Positions 27,841-34,815 of a stretch of 64,000 bases of DNA are shown here, one piece after another. The stretch's first letter is position 1, and each line of letters starts with the position of its first letter. Source of the stretch: G963674685 sp964591275 (GTDB lineage Bacteria > Lernaellota > Lernaellaia > JACKCT01); assembly GCA_964591275.1 (NCBI GenBank), contig CAZQAE010000008.1:31854-95853 (forward strand). Direction: 5' to 3'. The position numbers were made by a program, and so were the translations under genes. Below the pieces are notes generated by a model. That model saw only the letters and a program-made list of their open reading frames with translations. It did not search any database and was not told the DNA's origin.

Positions 27841-28053
27841 GTGGAGGCGGGATTGAGCCAGCTTGTCTATCTGGTCTTCTTTTCTTACGCGCACTTCTGG
27901 AAGGGATTCACGGGCCTGGCGGTCACCATCATCAGCATCGTCACGCTTTTCGCTATCATGCAACTGACCGGTCGCGTCAAATGGTCAAAGCAGGATAAAT
28001 CGAACGGCCAAAAATCCGAGCGCATTCCGATGGCGAAGGAGATTCCGGCTTAA
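27841..28053 (+). pseudogene. C-terminal fragment of a CreD-like inner-membrane protein
   Basis: The frame encodes LVYLVFFSYAHFWKGFTGLA, then VTIISIVTLFAIMQLTGRVKW, a pattern like the last two membrane helices of CreD, followed by a hydrophilic tail. Only about 70 residues remain of a protein usually more than 400 long. There is no start signal, and the upstream bases belong to the kinase fragment on the other strand. CreC and CreD are normally on the same strand, so an inversion plus deletion is the simplest explanation. Confidence 0.55.
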
Positions 28054-28072
28054 ACCTAAAACGGCTAACGAC

Positions 28073-28137
28073 GCTCCCCTTTGTCGGCGGGATAAAGGGT
28101 GGTCTTCCACGATTGCCGCGAGTCGGCAAGGGGGAGC
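28073..28137. repeat. Imperfect inverted repeat
   Basis: GCTCCCCTTTGTCGGC at the left pairs with GTCGGCAAGGGGGAGC at the right, with about 33 bp between. This is a small palindromic intergenic element of unknown kind, sitting between the CreD fragment and a terminator. Confidence 0.5.
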
Positions 28138-28147
28138 ATGGCGTCAG

Positions 28148-28177
28148 AAAGGCGGCCCGAAAGGGTCGCCTTTTTTT
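28148..28177 (+). terminator. Rho-independent terminator
   Basis: AAAGGCGGCCC, a GAAA loop and GGGTCGCC are followed by seven T. The stem is strong. It lies 95 bp after the CreD-like fragment and probably served the original gene. Confidence 0.75.
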
Positions 28178-28229
28178 GGCTCTCGGCCTTACAGTGTCGC
28201 CCATTTCATGGGCTCGTATGAATTGGTGA

Positions 28230-28460
28230 TGATCTCAATCCCCGGGGCTGACGCCCCGGGCTACAATCTTTCGCCCGCTAAAGCGGGCTTCGGTCGCGAC
28301 AGGAATGTCGCTCCTACATTCCAATTAGACCGGGGATCACAATCGCGGTTGGAAACCGCTCCTACCCGCCTTCGCCAAGGCTTCCTCCTTTGCTAAAGCT
28401 ATGGTGGACAAGTCGGCATGGCGAACACCCTGAACCCTAGACCCTGGACCCTGTACTCAG
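28230..28460. repeat. REP-like hairpins and ACCCTRR heptads
   Basis: CCCCGGGGCTGACGCCCCGG and GGCTACAATC with GCCCGCTAAAGCGGGC form two hairpins of the REP type at 28231-28290. At 28428-28455 a short heptad series reads ACCCTGA ACCCTAG ACCCTGG ACCCTGT. Similar CCCTGAACCCTA motifs occur at 23689-23701 and at 62816-62828. There is no gene in 28178-28466. Confidence 0.55.
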
Positions 28461-28466
28461 ACCCTT

Positions 28467-30545
28467 TTAGAACAGCACCGAAACCTGCGTTTTGAAGTTC
28501 CGGCCCGCTTCGTATGGACCGGAGCCGTGGTATTTGTACATGCGGTCAAAGGCGTTTTCGATGCCGGTGGTGATTTCCAGCCAGTCCTGCACGGTGACGC
28601 CAAGCTTGAAATGATAAGCGGAAAATTCCGAAGTTCCATTTGGGCCAATCCGCGAATCTCCTTTGTCGGCTTCTGAGAGCCGATCCTGTTTGGCGGCGTG
28701 TTCGGAAGAAGCCTCAATCCAGGCCGGTTCAATATTCAATCGCGCCCAGGCCGTTCCCAGAATCGGCGGAATGCGTCGCATCGGTTCGTCATCGCTTTCG
28801 TTGTGTCCGAAAGTATAGGACGCGGTTCCACCCAGGAAAAAGAAATCCCGCACCGCTTCCAGTTTCGTGGCGAACTCATAGCCGTAAATGATCGCCTCGC
28901 CCGCGTTCTCATTGCTGTGCACGACATCGCCGTTGATTAACTGCTCGCCCTTATAGGTCGCGGGCTTTCTGACAACGAGATCCTCAACCTGGGAGTAATA
29001 GCCGAACATCGACAAGTATGCGCGGGGATGCGTGACGCGATACCCTGCCTCATATTGAATCAACGTTTCCGGGTCCAGTTCGCTGTTGGGAACGTCGAAG
29101 CGACCGTCCTCGCTGCCCAGTTTGGCCAGATCGCTGAGGTTGGGGGCTCTGAATCCACGGGAAACACCCATAATCAAAGCCTGATTTTTTCCGAAAGACA
29201 AAAGGGAATGCACGGCCCATGTTACATCGTCGATGGGGTCATCCACCGTCACCACGCCAAGCTCCGGGTCCTCCATCTCGATATCGGGCGTGAAACTGCT
29301 GAAACGCACTCCTGGAACGAGTTTCAGCCACGCAGCAGGCGTGAAGCGCGCCTCCATATATCCCGCCGCGCTCTGGTATGTCGAACCATCCGGCAGTTGC
29401 GGGTCGGCCTCAATGCTAAAATCGGTGCTGACGGATTCAATGTCGCGCCTGGTCGAAAGCTCGTCTTTATAAAACTCGCCGCCGTAGATGAATCGAACCC
29501 ACCGCCCCAATGGCGATTCGAACTGCAAACCCAGGCTGTAGGTCTGCACCTCGTCTTCGTCCACGGTTTCAAACTGAGGATTGTTTGCAGTAATCCTTTC
29601 GCGTCCCTCAATCTGCTGTTGGACGGAGCCGGTCAGTATAATCCGATCAAGGTATTGGGACAGGTCTTCGTAAAGAAAACGTGTGTAATACAGGTCTCTT
29701 GTCTGCGCGTTATAAACATTCTTCGGATTGCCCGGATCATAGTTCGGCACATCGTCCAGGTTCACGTGATGCGCCGAAAGCTGCCAGGTGAGCTTGTCGC
29801 TGACGTGAAAGTCCAGGTTCCCGGCGAAATTTTGTTCCCGATATCCATAAGGCTCCTGCACGCCCAATGATCCGCCCGGATCGATATCGCCAAATTGCCG
29901 GTAATTCACCGACATGGCGGCGCCAACGCGTTTTCCCGCGTTGAAATTGGTGTCGAAATGCGCGGTCTGCTCGCCGTCAGCCGTGGAGAATCGCCCCATG
30001 AAGCGGCCTTCGGCGCCGATGGATTGCTCAAAGTTTTTGCGTCGCTTGGTCACGACGTTGATGGTGCCGCCCAGCGCGTCCGATCCGTACAGCACCGAAC
30101 TCGGTCCCCGAACCACTTCGACGCGGTCGATGAAAAAAGGATCGGCGGTGTTGAGATATTGATTCGGGCCGCCCCGGAATGTGGAGTTGTTCAGCCGGAT
30201 TCCGTCGACGAGATAAAGCACCTGATTGCCCGCGAGGCCGCGAATGAAGGGAGCCCCGCCGCCAAGGTTTGTGCGCTGTATCATAACGCCTTCTTCATAG
30301 CGCAGGGCCTCCGGCACGGTCCGGGACATTCGGCCTAGAATTTCATCGCCCGTCACAACGGATACGGCGCGAGCCGTTTTCGACAAGTCCTCGGGACTGC
30401 GCTCTGCGGACACAACCACTTCCGTCAGTTTGTCTTCCGGTTCCTCCTCGTTTTCGTCCTGGGCCAAAACGGAAACCGGGGCGACAAAGAAACAAGCGAC
30501 GATCATCAGGGTCAGAAAAAGCGCTGCCACTCGACTTATAAACAT
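28467..30545 (-). CDS. TonB-dependent outer-membrane receptor
   Basis: This 692-residue protein has a signal peptide and a TonB-box-like region (KLTEVVVSAERSPEDLSKT). The plug domain has IRGLAGNQVLYLVDGIRLNN and RVEVVRGPSSVLYGSDALGG. The rest is a long beta barrel (SLGLQFESPLGRWVRFIYGG, LGVTVQDWLEITTGIENAFD) ending in a C-terminal phenylalanine (QVSVLF), as outer-membrane barrels do. It takes up an iron complex, cobalamin or a similar ligand; the ligand cannot be told from sequence. No TonB, ExbB/D or periplasmic binding protein is adjacent. An upstream regulatory RNA was not recognised. Confidence 0.93.
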   Translation of the reverse strand: MFISRVAALFLTLMIVACFFVAPVSVLAQDENEEEPEDKLTEVVVSAERSPEDLSKTARAVSVVTGDEILGRMSRTVPEALRYEEGVMIQRTNLGGGAPFIRGLAGNQVLYLVDGIRLNNSTFRGGPNQYLNTADPFFIDRVEVVRGPSSVLYGSDALGGTINVVTKRRKNFEQSIGAEGRFMGRFSTADGEQTAHFDTNFNAGKRVGAAMSVNYRQFGDIDPGGSLGVQEPYGYREQNFAGNLDFHVSDKLTWQLSAHHVNLDDVPNYDPGNPKNVYNAQTRDLYYTRFLYEDLSQYLDRIILTGSVQQQIEGRERITANNPQFETVDEDEVQTYSLGLQFESPLGRWVRFIYGGEFYKDELSTRRDIESVSTDFSIEADPQLPDGSTYQSAAGYMEARFTPAAWLKLVPGVRFSSFTPDIEMEDPELGVVTVDDPIDDVTWAVHSLLSFGKNQALIMGVSRGFRAPNLSDLAKLGSEDGRFDVPNSELDPETLIQYEAGYRVTHPRAYLSMFGYYSQVEDLVVRKPATYKGEQLINGDVVHSNENAGEAIIYGYEFATKLEAVRDFFFLGGTASYTFGHNESDDEPMRRIPPILGTAWARLNIEPAWIEASSEHAAKQDRLSEADKGDSRIGPNGTSEFSAYHFKLGVTVQDWLEITTGIENAFDRMYKYHGSGPYEAGRNFKTQVSVLF

Positions 30546-30654
30546 CAGAAACGAACCTCCGAGGCAAAGGAGACAAACAGATCGACCAGACTATAATGGA
30601 CTTATCCGAGGCGAACAAGACGCAAAAACGGTTGACAAGGTTTCGCTCCACGGG

Positions 30655-31080
30655 TTAATAAGCATCTCCGTTTGGTCTTTTAAAATGGGCGAGAGTGGTG
30701 GAATTGGTAGACGCGCAGGATTCAGGTTCCTGTGGCCGCAAGGCTGTGGGGGTTCGAGTCCCCCCTTTCGCAAAGCTATAAAAACAAAGGCAAAAACGGC
30801 AAAGGCCCCTTAAACAGGGGCCTTTTTTTGTCTGTACTCCTGGAAGCAAGGGTGTAAAAGCGAGTTTCAGGATAAGTATCTCTTCACGCGGCGCCGTCGC
30901 GGATTCCAGGACCGGGATGATGCGCGGGTCGCGGTCCCACTCGGCGCAAGTCAGTTCGATGTCGCCGCGATCCGTGTAGCACTGCATTTCCCCGTCCACC
31001 TCCCACATGAGAAGCCAGGAAGACTTATTGAAGCTTGTTCCCGGCTCGTGGATCGCGTTATGGCGTGGGAAAGGTTTCAT
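30655..31080 (-). CDS. Conserved short ORF of the lipoprotein array, copy D (long form)
   Basis: It starts MKPFPRHNAIHEPGTSFNKS and continues SWLLMWEVDGEMQCYTDRGD, which aligns with copies A-C for the first 30 residues. In place of their GKTSTKANVWESG it has about 25 other residues, ending VLESATAPREEILILKLAF. The open frame then runs on through the tRNA terminator and antisense to tRNA-Leu, so the tail beyond about 30830 is probably not real protein. No signal peptide is present. It begins 6 bp after the lipoprotein D stop. Function is unknown; this may be the ancestral form from which the 51-residue copies were shortened. Confidence 0.45.
   Translation of the reverse strand: MKPFPRHNAIHEPGTSFNKSSWLLMWEVDGEMQCYTDRGDIELTCAEWDRDPRIIPVLESATAPREEILILKLAFTPLLPGVQTKKGPCLRGLCRFCLCFYSFAKGGTRTPTALRPQEPESCASTNSTTLAHFKRPNGDAY
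30689..30772 (+). tRNA. tRNA-Leu (anticodon CAG)
   Basis: The acceptor arms GCGAGAG and CTTTCGC pair with one G-U, and the discriminator is A. The D-loop has GGTAGAC, the anticodon stem CAGGA/TCCTG holds the loop TTCAGGT, and a long variable arm of type II follows. The T-arm is GGGGGTTCGAGTCCCCC. CCA is not encoded. Its 3' side is followed 29 bp later by a strong terminator. Confidence 0.96.
30801..30829 (+). terminator. Rho-independent terminator after tRNA-Leu
   Basis: AAAGGCCCC, the loop TTAAACA and GGGGCC are followed by seven T. It is a clean terminator for the tRNA transcript. Because the stem is symmetrical it may also stop the converging lipoprotein array on the minus strand. Confidence 0.9.
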
Positions 31081-31085
31081 TTGCC

Positions 31086-31472
31086 TTAAAGACACTCCTC
31101 AAATACTTCGTGGCGAAGCGTGCTGCAATCGACGAGAGATACGTCTTCAACCCCAAGCATTTCTAGATAATCAGCGACATAGTTGACGATACATATGGCA
31201 ATATGTTTATCTTCGCAATAATTGACAACATCAGAGCCGCCGCAAGCGTCAAAAATCTCCCTGTACTCCTCACACAAGGCCTGTATCTCGTCGTCGCTCA
31301 TTTCCGTGTCGTCGTCGCCAAGATCGTCGTCTATGTCGTCGTCGTCATCATCGTCGTCGATGACATCTTCCGCGTCGTCGTCTCCGTCGTCCGTCGCGGC
31401 GCGTTCCCCGCAGGCGAATGTCATCAAAAGAATCGCCGCAAGAATCGCCGTTATCGGTAAATGCCACTTCAT
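31086..31472 (-). CDS. Small Asp-rich lipoprotein D of tandem array
   Basis: This 128-residue protein has the signal AILAAILLMTFAC and a lipobox ending in Cys, then GERAATDDGDDDAED and an aspartate tract. A compact Cys-containing domain follows (ALCEEYREIFDACGGSD, then NYCEDKHIAICIVNYVAD) that ends EVFEECL. This domain closely resembles that of lipoprotein A (33107-33496). GGAGGCGGGGCG gives a strong ribosome site, and it overlaps the stop of short ORF C. Probably an outer-membrane lipoprotein held off the surface by the acidic spacer. Function is unknown. Confidence 0.7.
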   Translation of the reverse strand: MKWHLPITAILAAILLMTFACGERAATDDGDDDAEDVIDDDDDDDDIDDDLGDDDTEMSDDEIQALCEEYREIFDACGGSDVVNYCEDKHIAICIVNYVADYLEMLGVEDVSLVDCSTLRHEVFEECL

Positions 31473-31483
31473 CGCCCCGCCTC

Positions 31484-31639
31484 CTAAGTTAGAATTTCTT
31501 CCAGCGCCAGTGCGCCGCTTTCCCAGACGTTAGCCTTGGTTGAGGTCTTCCCGTCCACTTCCCACATGAGAAGCCACGAGGCCTTGTCGAAGGTCGTTCC
31601 CGGCTCGAGGGTCGCGTTATGGCGTGGGAAAGGTTTCAT
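31484..31639 (-). CDS. Conserved short ORF of the lipoprotein array, copy C
   Basis: This 51-residue protein reads MKPFPRHNATLEPGTTFDKA, then SWLLMWEVDGKTSTKANVWE and SGALALEEILT. Its ATG overlaps the stop of lipoprotein C (ATGA), so translation is coupled. Its own stop lies in the ribosome site of lipoprotein D. It has no signal peptide. It is nearly identical to copies A and B, while the lipoproteins between them differ. Function is unknown. Confidence 0.6.
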   Translation of the reverse strand: MKPFPRHNATLEPGTTFDKASWLLMWEVDGKTSTKANVWESGALALEEILT

Positions 31640-32028
31640 GTGTCGAGAAAGCACTCATTGGCATAAAGAATCTCATGGATTGCGCTGCAATTATTTTGAA
31701 TTGATTCACCGTACTCTGTATATACGTTGGCGACGCACTCGGCATCAAATCGGTATATACATGGGTTGAACATATCATCCCAAAAGTCGCAGCGCGTGGA
31801 TGATTGAAAAAATTCCTCACACAAAGCCTGTATCTCGTCGTCGCTCATTTCCGTGTCGTCGTCGCCAAGATCATCGTTTGCATCGTCGTCGGAATCATCA
31901 TCCGCCGCGTCGTCATTGATGTCCTCTGCGTCGGAGTCGGAGTCGTCCGTGCCGGCGCGTTCTCCGCAGGCAAAGGTCACAAGCATGATCGCCGCCAGTA
32001 AAACCGTTATCAGTAAATGCCACTTCAT
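31636..32028 (-). CDS. Small Asp-rich lipoprotein C of tandem array
   Basis: This 130-residue protein has the same signal and start as D and B (MKWHLLITVLLAAIMLVTFA then CGERAGTDDSDSDAED), an aspartate tract and MSDDEIQALCEEFFQS. It then diverges into a domain with four or five cysteines (CDFWDDMFNPCIYRFDAECV). The shared leader with a different passenger points to duplication and divergence. The ribosome site is GGAGGCGGGGCG. Likely an outer-membrane lipoprotein; function unknown. Confidence 0.68.
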   Translation of the reverse strand: MKWHLLITVLLAAIMLVTFACGERAGTDDSDSDAEDINDDAADDDSDDDANDDLGDDDTEMSDDEIQALCEEFFQSSTRCDFWDDMFNPCIYRFDAECVANVYTEYGESIQNNCSAIHEILYANECFLDT

Positions 32029-32039
32029 CGCCCCGCCTC

Positions 32040-32195
32040 CTAAGTTAAGATTTCTTCCAGCGCCAGTGCGCCGCTTTCCCAGATGTTAGCCTTGGTTGAG
32101 GTTTCCCCGTCCACCTCCCACATCAAAAGCCACGAAGCCTTGTCGAAAGTCGATCCCGGCTCGTGGACCGCGTTATGGCGTGGAAAAGGTTTCAA
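32040..32195 (-). CDS. Conserved short ORF of the lipoprotein array, copy B (TTG start)
   Basis: This 51-residue copy matches copies A and C (KPFPRHNAVHEPGSTFDKAS, WLLMWEVDGETSTKANIWES) but its first codon is TTG where the others have ATG. It starts 36 bp after the DUF1566 lipoprotein stop, not coupled as in copy C. It may be translated more weakly or be on the way to loss. Confidence 0.5.
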   Translation of the reverse strand: MKPFPRHNAVHEPGSTFDKASWLLMWEVDGETSTKANIWESGALALEEILT

Positions 32196-32231
32196 TAGAT
32201 TATCCAGTCCTTCATATTGCAGTCCATCAGC

Positions 32232-32933
32232 CTACTGGCGGACACAGCGCATGCTGCCATCAAGGCTTCCTTGTCCAAAGCTAAGTACAGATCCAGAAGT
32301 AAATTCTACACCCCATGGTATGTCGTCTATACCTCCCCATCCGTCGCCCTCAGCCAGCGAAGATGAATAATACCACCATCCATCACCTACCAGCCCGACT
32401 GGCCAGTAATACCCGTCCAGCCCAGGACCTTCTTGAAATGCACATCCGTTACAAGGATCATTAAAACAAATATCAGGCGACAGGCAGTTGTCCACAACAC
32501 CGCAAAATCCGCCAGTTACTGTTTTGAAACAACCACGGATTAAACTTCGCAGCTCTGAGATAGTCGGCAGTCGCCAATCGCTATAACCACTCCACGAAAG
32601 GTCCTCACAATATTCGATTGCATTTACTGATCCAAAACCGTTGTTCCTGCCGCTATTCTGCCACATTAATTCAGAAACCGGATCGGCCCAAACCTCCTCG
32701 TCATCGTCAGCAACGTCGTCATCAAGATCATCGTCGTCCGCATCATCGTCGTCGTCGTCATCAAGATCATCGTCGCCCGTATCATCGTCGTCGTCACCCG
32801 TATCGTCATCGTCATAGTCGCTCGCATCTTCCGCGTCGTCATCTCCATCGTCCGTGCTGGCGCGTTCTCCGCAGGCAAAGGTCACAAGCATGATCGCCGC
32901 AAGAATCGCCGTCATCAATAAATGCCACTTCAT
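32232..32933 (-). CDS. DUF1566-type Asp-rich lipoprotein B of tandem array
   Basis: This 233-residue protein shares the signal and CGERASTDDGDDDAED start with C and D, followed by a long aspartate tract of about 50 residues. Its passenger is a DUF1566 (Lcl C-terminal-like) domain: VSELMWQNSGRNNGF, DWRLPTISELRSLIRGC, GYYWPVGLVGDGWWYYSS and the end GSMRCVRQ. DUF1566 domains occur in surface and lectin-like proteins. The same leader carrying a wholly different domain is the clearest sign of passenger exchange in this array. Confidence 0.75.
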   Translation of the reverse strand: MKWHLLMTAILAAIMLVTFACGERASTDDGDDDAEDASDYDDDDTGDDDDDTGDDDLDDDDDDDADDDDLDDDVADDDEEVWADPVSELMWQNSGRNNGFGSVNAIEYCEDLSWSGYSDWRLPTISELRSLIRGCFKTVTGGFCGVVDNCLSPDICFNDPCNGCAFQEGPGLDGYYWPVGLVGDGWWYYSSSLAEGDGWGGIDDIPWGVEFTSGSVLSFGQGSLDGSMRCVRQ

Positions 32934-32944
32934 CGCCCCGCCTC

Positions 32945-33100
32945 CTAAGTTAAGATTTCTTCCAGTTCCAGCGCGCCGCTTTCCCAGACGTTAGCCTTGG
33001 TCGAGGTCTTCCAGTCCACCTCCCACATCAGCAGCCAGGAAGGCTTGTCGAAGCTTGTTCCCAGCTCGTGAGTCGCGTTATGGCGTGGGAAAGGTTTCAT
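32945..33100 (-). CDS. Conserved short ORF of the lipoprotein array, copy A
   Basis: This 51-residue protein (MKPFPRHNATHELGTSFDKP, SWLLMWEVDWKTSTKANVWE) begins 6 bp after the lipoprotein A stop. Its stop lies in the GGAGG ribosome site of lipoprotein B. No signal peptide, no known family. Conservation at the protein level across four copies argues that the frame is or was translated. Confidence 0.6.
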   Translation of the reverse strand: MKPFPRHNATHELGTSFDKPSWLLMWEVDWKTSTKANVWESGALELEEILT

Positions 33101-33106
33101 TTGTTT

Positions 33107-33496
33107 CTACAAGCACTCCTCAGATACTTCGTGGCGAAGATCACCGCAATCGACGAGAGACAAATCTTCAGCCCCAAGGATTTCAAAAATATAGGCGACA
33201 TACTCGACAACGCATTCGGCGATAAGCTCATTTTCGCAATCAATGTTAATAACACTGCTGCATTCCCCTAAAAACTCCTTATATTCCTCGCACAACGCCA
33301 GTATCTCATCGTCGCTCAATTCCGTGTCGTCGTCATCGTCATCATCGTCGTTTGCATCGTCGTCGGAATCATCATCCGCCGCGTCGTCGTCTCCGTCGTC
33401 CGTGCTGGCGCGTTCGCCGCAGGCTATCGCCAGCGCAAAACACAAGGCCAGACTTGAAATTAGGGCGATTAGGAGGGTGCTTTTGAAAAACTTCAT
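33107..33496 (-). CDS. Small Asp-rich lipoprotein A of tandem array
   Basis: This 129-residue protein has a different signal peptide from B-D (KSTLLIALISSLALCFALAIAC), yet the same GERASTDDGDDDA start and an aspartate tract. The C-terminal domain (ALCEEYKEFLGECSSVINID, LVDCGDLRHEVSEECL) is a close relative of lipoprotein D. It is first in the minus-strand array; the promoter should lie in 33497-33540. Confidence 0.7.
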   Translation of the reverse strand: MKFFKSTLLIALISSLALCFALAIACGERASTDDGDDDAADDDSDDDANDDDDDDDDTELSDDEILALCEEYKEFLGECSSVINIDCENELIAECVVEYVAYIFEILGAEDLSLVDCGDLRHEVSEECL

Positions 33497-33536
33497 GTTT
33501 TACACTCCGTTGCTTAAGCCAAATAAACTATAATAG

Positions 33537-33797
33537 TTATACCCATTTTGATGAGCGAATGGAAACACCTTGCGGGCCTCGGGCGTGCGTAATAGGAGTG
33601 GGGTTTTCATTATCCTTAGGCTGTGAAACCAAAACAATAATCTCATTATCAGCCTGTGAAACAGGCAAAACAGCAATAGCCCACAGCGTAAGAGACTGTC
33701 TATAAATGGAACGCGGAGTTTTTTCTTTCCCAGGAAGTGGCTCATGGATTCGACACACGATTGCTTCCTTGCGGAAGTACGGAACTGTTGCACGCAC
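33537..33797 (-). CDS. Possible small hypothetical protein
   Basis: An 86-codon frame reads RATVPYFRKEAIVCRIHEPL, later PKDNENPTPITHARGPQGVS. It is the best reading of the otherwise empty stretch 33497-33880, but it has no good start, no ribosome site and no recognised family. It may be the remnant of a larger gene. Confidence 0.25.
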   Translation of the reverse strand: MRATVPYFRKEAIVCRIHEPLPGKEKTPRSIYRQSLTLWAIAVLPVSQADNEIIVLVSQPKDNENPTPITHARGPQGVSIRSSKWV

Positions 33798-33886
33798 AAG
33801 AGATTTAGCAATGGTGGATTTCCTTACGTTGAGAAAATCGACAGTCTCGTAAGCTGTGGAACTGAGGTTCGATTACAATTTTGCAA

Positions 33887-33957
33887 AGCCCGTGAAATGG
33901 GCGGCACCCAAAAGCGAATTCTTCAAAATTCCTTCGCCCATTTCATGGGCTTTTTTT
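33887..33957 (+). repeat. Long hairpin with T-run (terminator-like or REP)
   Basis: AGCCCGTGAAATGGGCG pairs with CGCCCATTTCATGGGCT across a 34-base loop and is followed by seven T. It could end a plus-strand transcript, but no gene precedes it. Similar hairpins belong to the REP group in this window. Confidence 0.55.
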
Positions 33958-34039
33958 AATCTTAAAACACACTGTTTCCCCATAGCTTTTGCTATGGGCT
34001 ATTGCTGCTTTGCCCTGACGGGCAATGTACGGAAGCGGG

Positions 34040-34084
34040 ACTGCCAACTGACGCCGCCGGCTAATTTTGTAACGCCCTACGGGC
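34040..34084 (-). repeat. REP-like unit
   Basis: On the minus strand it reads GCCCGTAGGGCGTTACAA and AATTAGCC, then GGCGGCGTCAG. This is the conserved REP core of the transposase flanks with a degenerate second stem. It lies 12 bp from the stop of the Cys-rich lipoprotein. Confidence 0.6.
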
Positions 34085-34095
34085 TAAAGACGCCG

Positions 34096-34605
34096 CTATA
34101 AGCAGTCTATTTCGCAGTCCCAATAGGCCTCGTCGCAGTCGTCATAGCAATCGGCATCGCCGTCGCAGGCATCCCAACATGCGTCGTAGGTGTTCCAGCA
34201 GTCGTTCATGCAATCGACATCCCATCCATTGCATTCCATGCTTGTTTCCCAGCACTCGTCCTCGCAATCGACATCGCCGCCGCATTCATCGTAACAGTCA
34301 AATTCCTGCGCCCTGCACGAATCGCAGTCCGTATGGCAGTCGCGGAGAGGTTGATAGCAGGCAGACCATTGCTCATCGCATTCATCTTCGGACGCCGCAC
34401 AATGATTGTCCGTGATGTCGCATTGCAACATTTGGTCGGCCAGATCGTTCAGGCATTGCTCGTCGCAATTGTCCCCGTCGTTGTCGTCGCCAGCAGCATC
34501 ATCGTCGTCATCGTCGTCGTCATCTCCGCAGGCTATGACCAGAGCAAAACCCCAGACCAGGACCGAAATCAGGGTGATAAATAGAACGCTTTTGAAGATT
34601 TTCAT
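34096..34605 (-). CDS. Cys-rich Asp-rich lipoprotein E
   Basis: This 169-residue protein has a lipoprotein signal similar to lipoprotein A (ITLISVLVWGFALVIAC), an aspartate run directly after the Cys, and about 24 cysteines in a regular C-x3-C spacing (CDEQCLNDL, CYDECGGDVDCEDECWE, CMNDCWNTYDACWDAC). The pattern resembles a disulfide-rich helical repeat or a metal-binding array. It would need oxidative folding outside the cytoplasm. No family is recognised. It is separated from the four-unit array by about 600 bp without a convincing gene. Confidence 0.7.
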   Translation of the reverse strand: MKIFKSVLFITLISVLVWGFALVIACGDDDDDDDDDAAGDDNDGDNCDEQCLNDLADQMLQCDITDNHCAASEDECDEQWSACYQPLRDCHTDCDSCRAQEFDCYDECGGDVDCEDECWETSMECNGWDVDCMNDCWNTYDACWDACDGDADCYDDCDEAYWDCEIDCL

Positions 34606-34815
34606 GCTGTATGCTCCGTTTCATTTGGGTTAAGTGAACCGCTTTGATTATACTCATTACGATGAGCGAATGGAAATATTTTTTAGCCCAAAATCTGCGA
34701 CATGAAAGCCAATTTTAAACGCACTTCCAGATCGCCAGCCCAAAGCTCCTTGATTCATTGAACTTATATGATAATATCCATCGCTACATCGCTTCTAAAA
34801 AAACAGGAGTCGAAG

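Noticed and set aside
30430..30813. 127-codon plus-strand frame across tRNA-Leu
   Set aside because: It overlaps the TonB receptor start and the tRNA; no coding signal.
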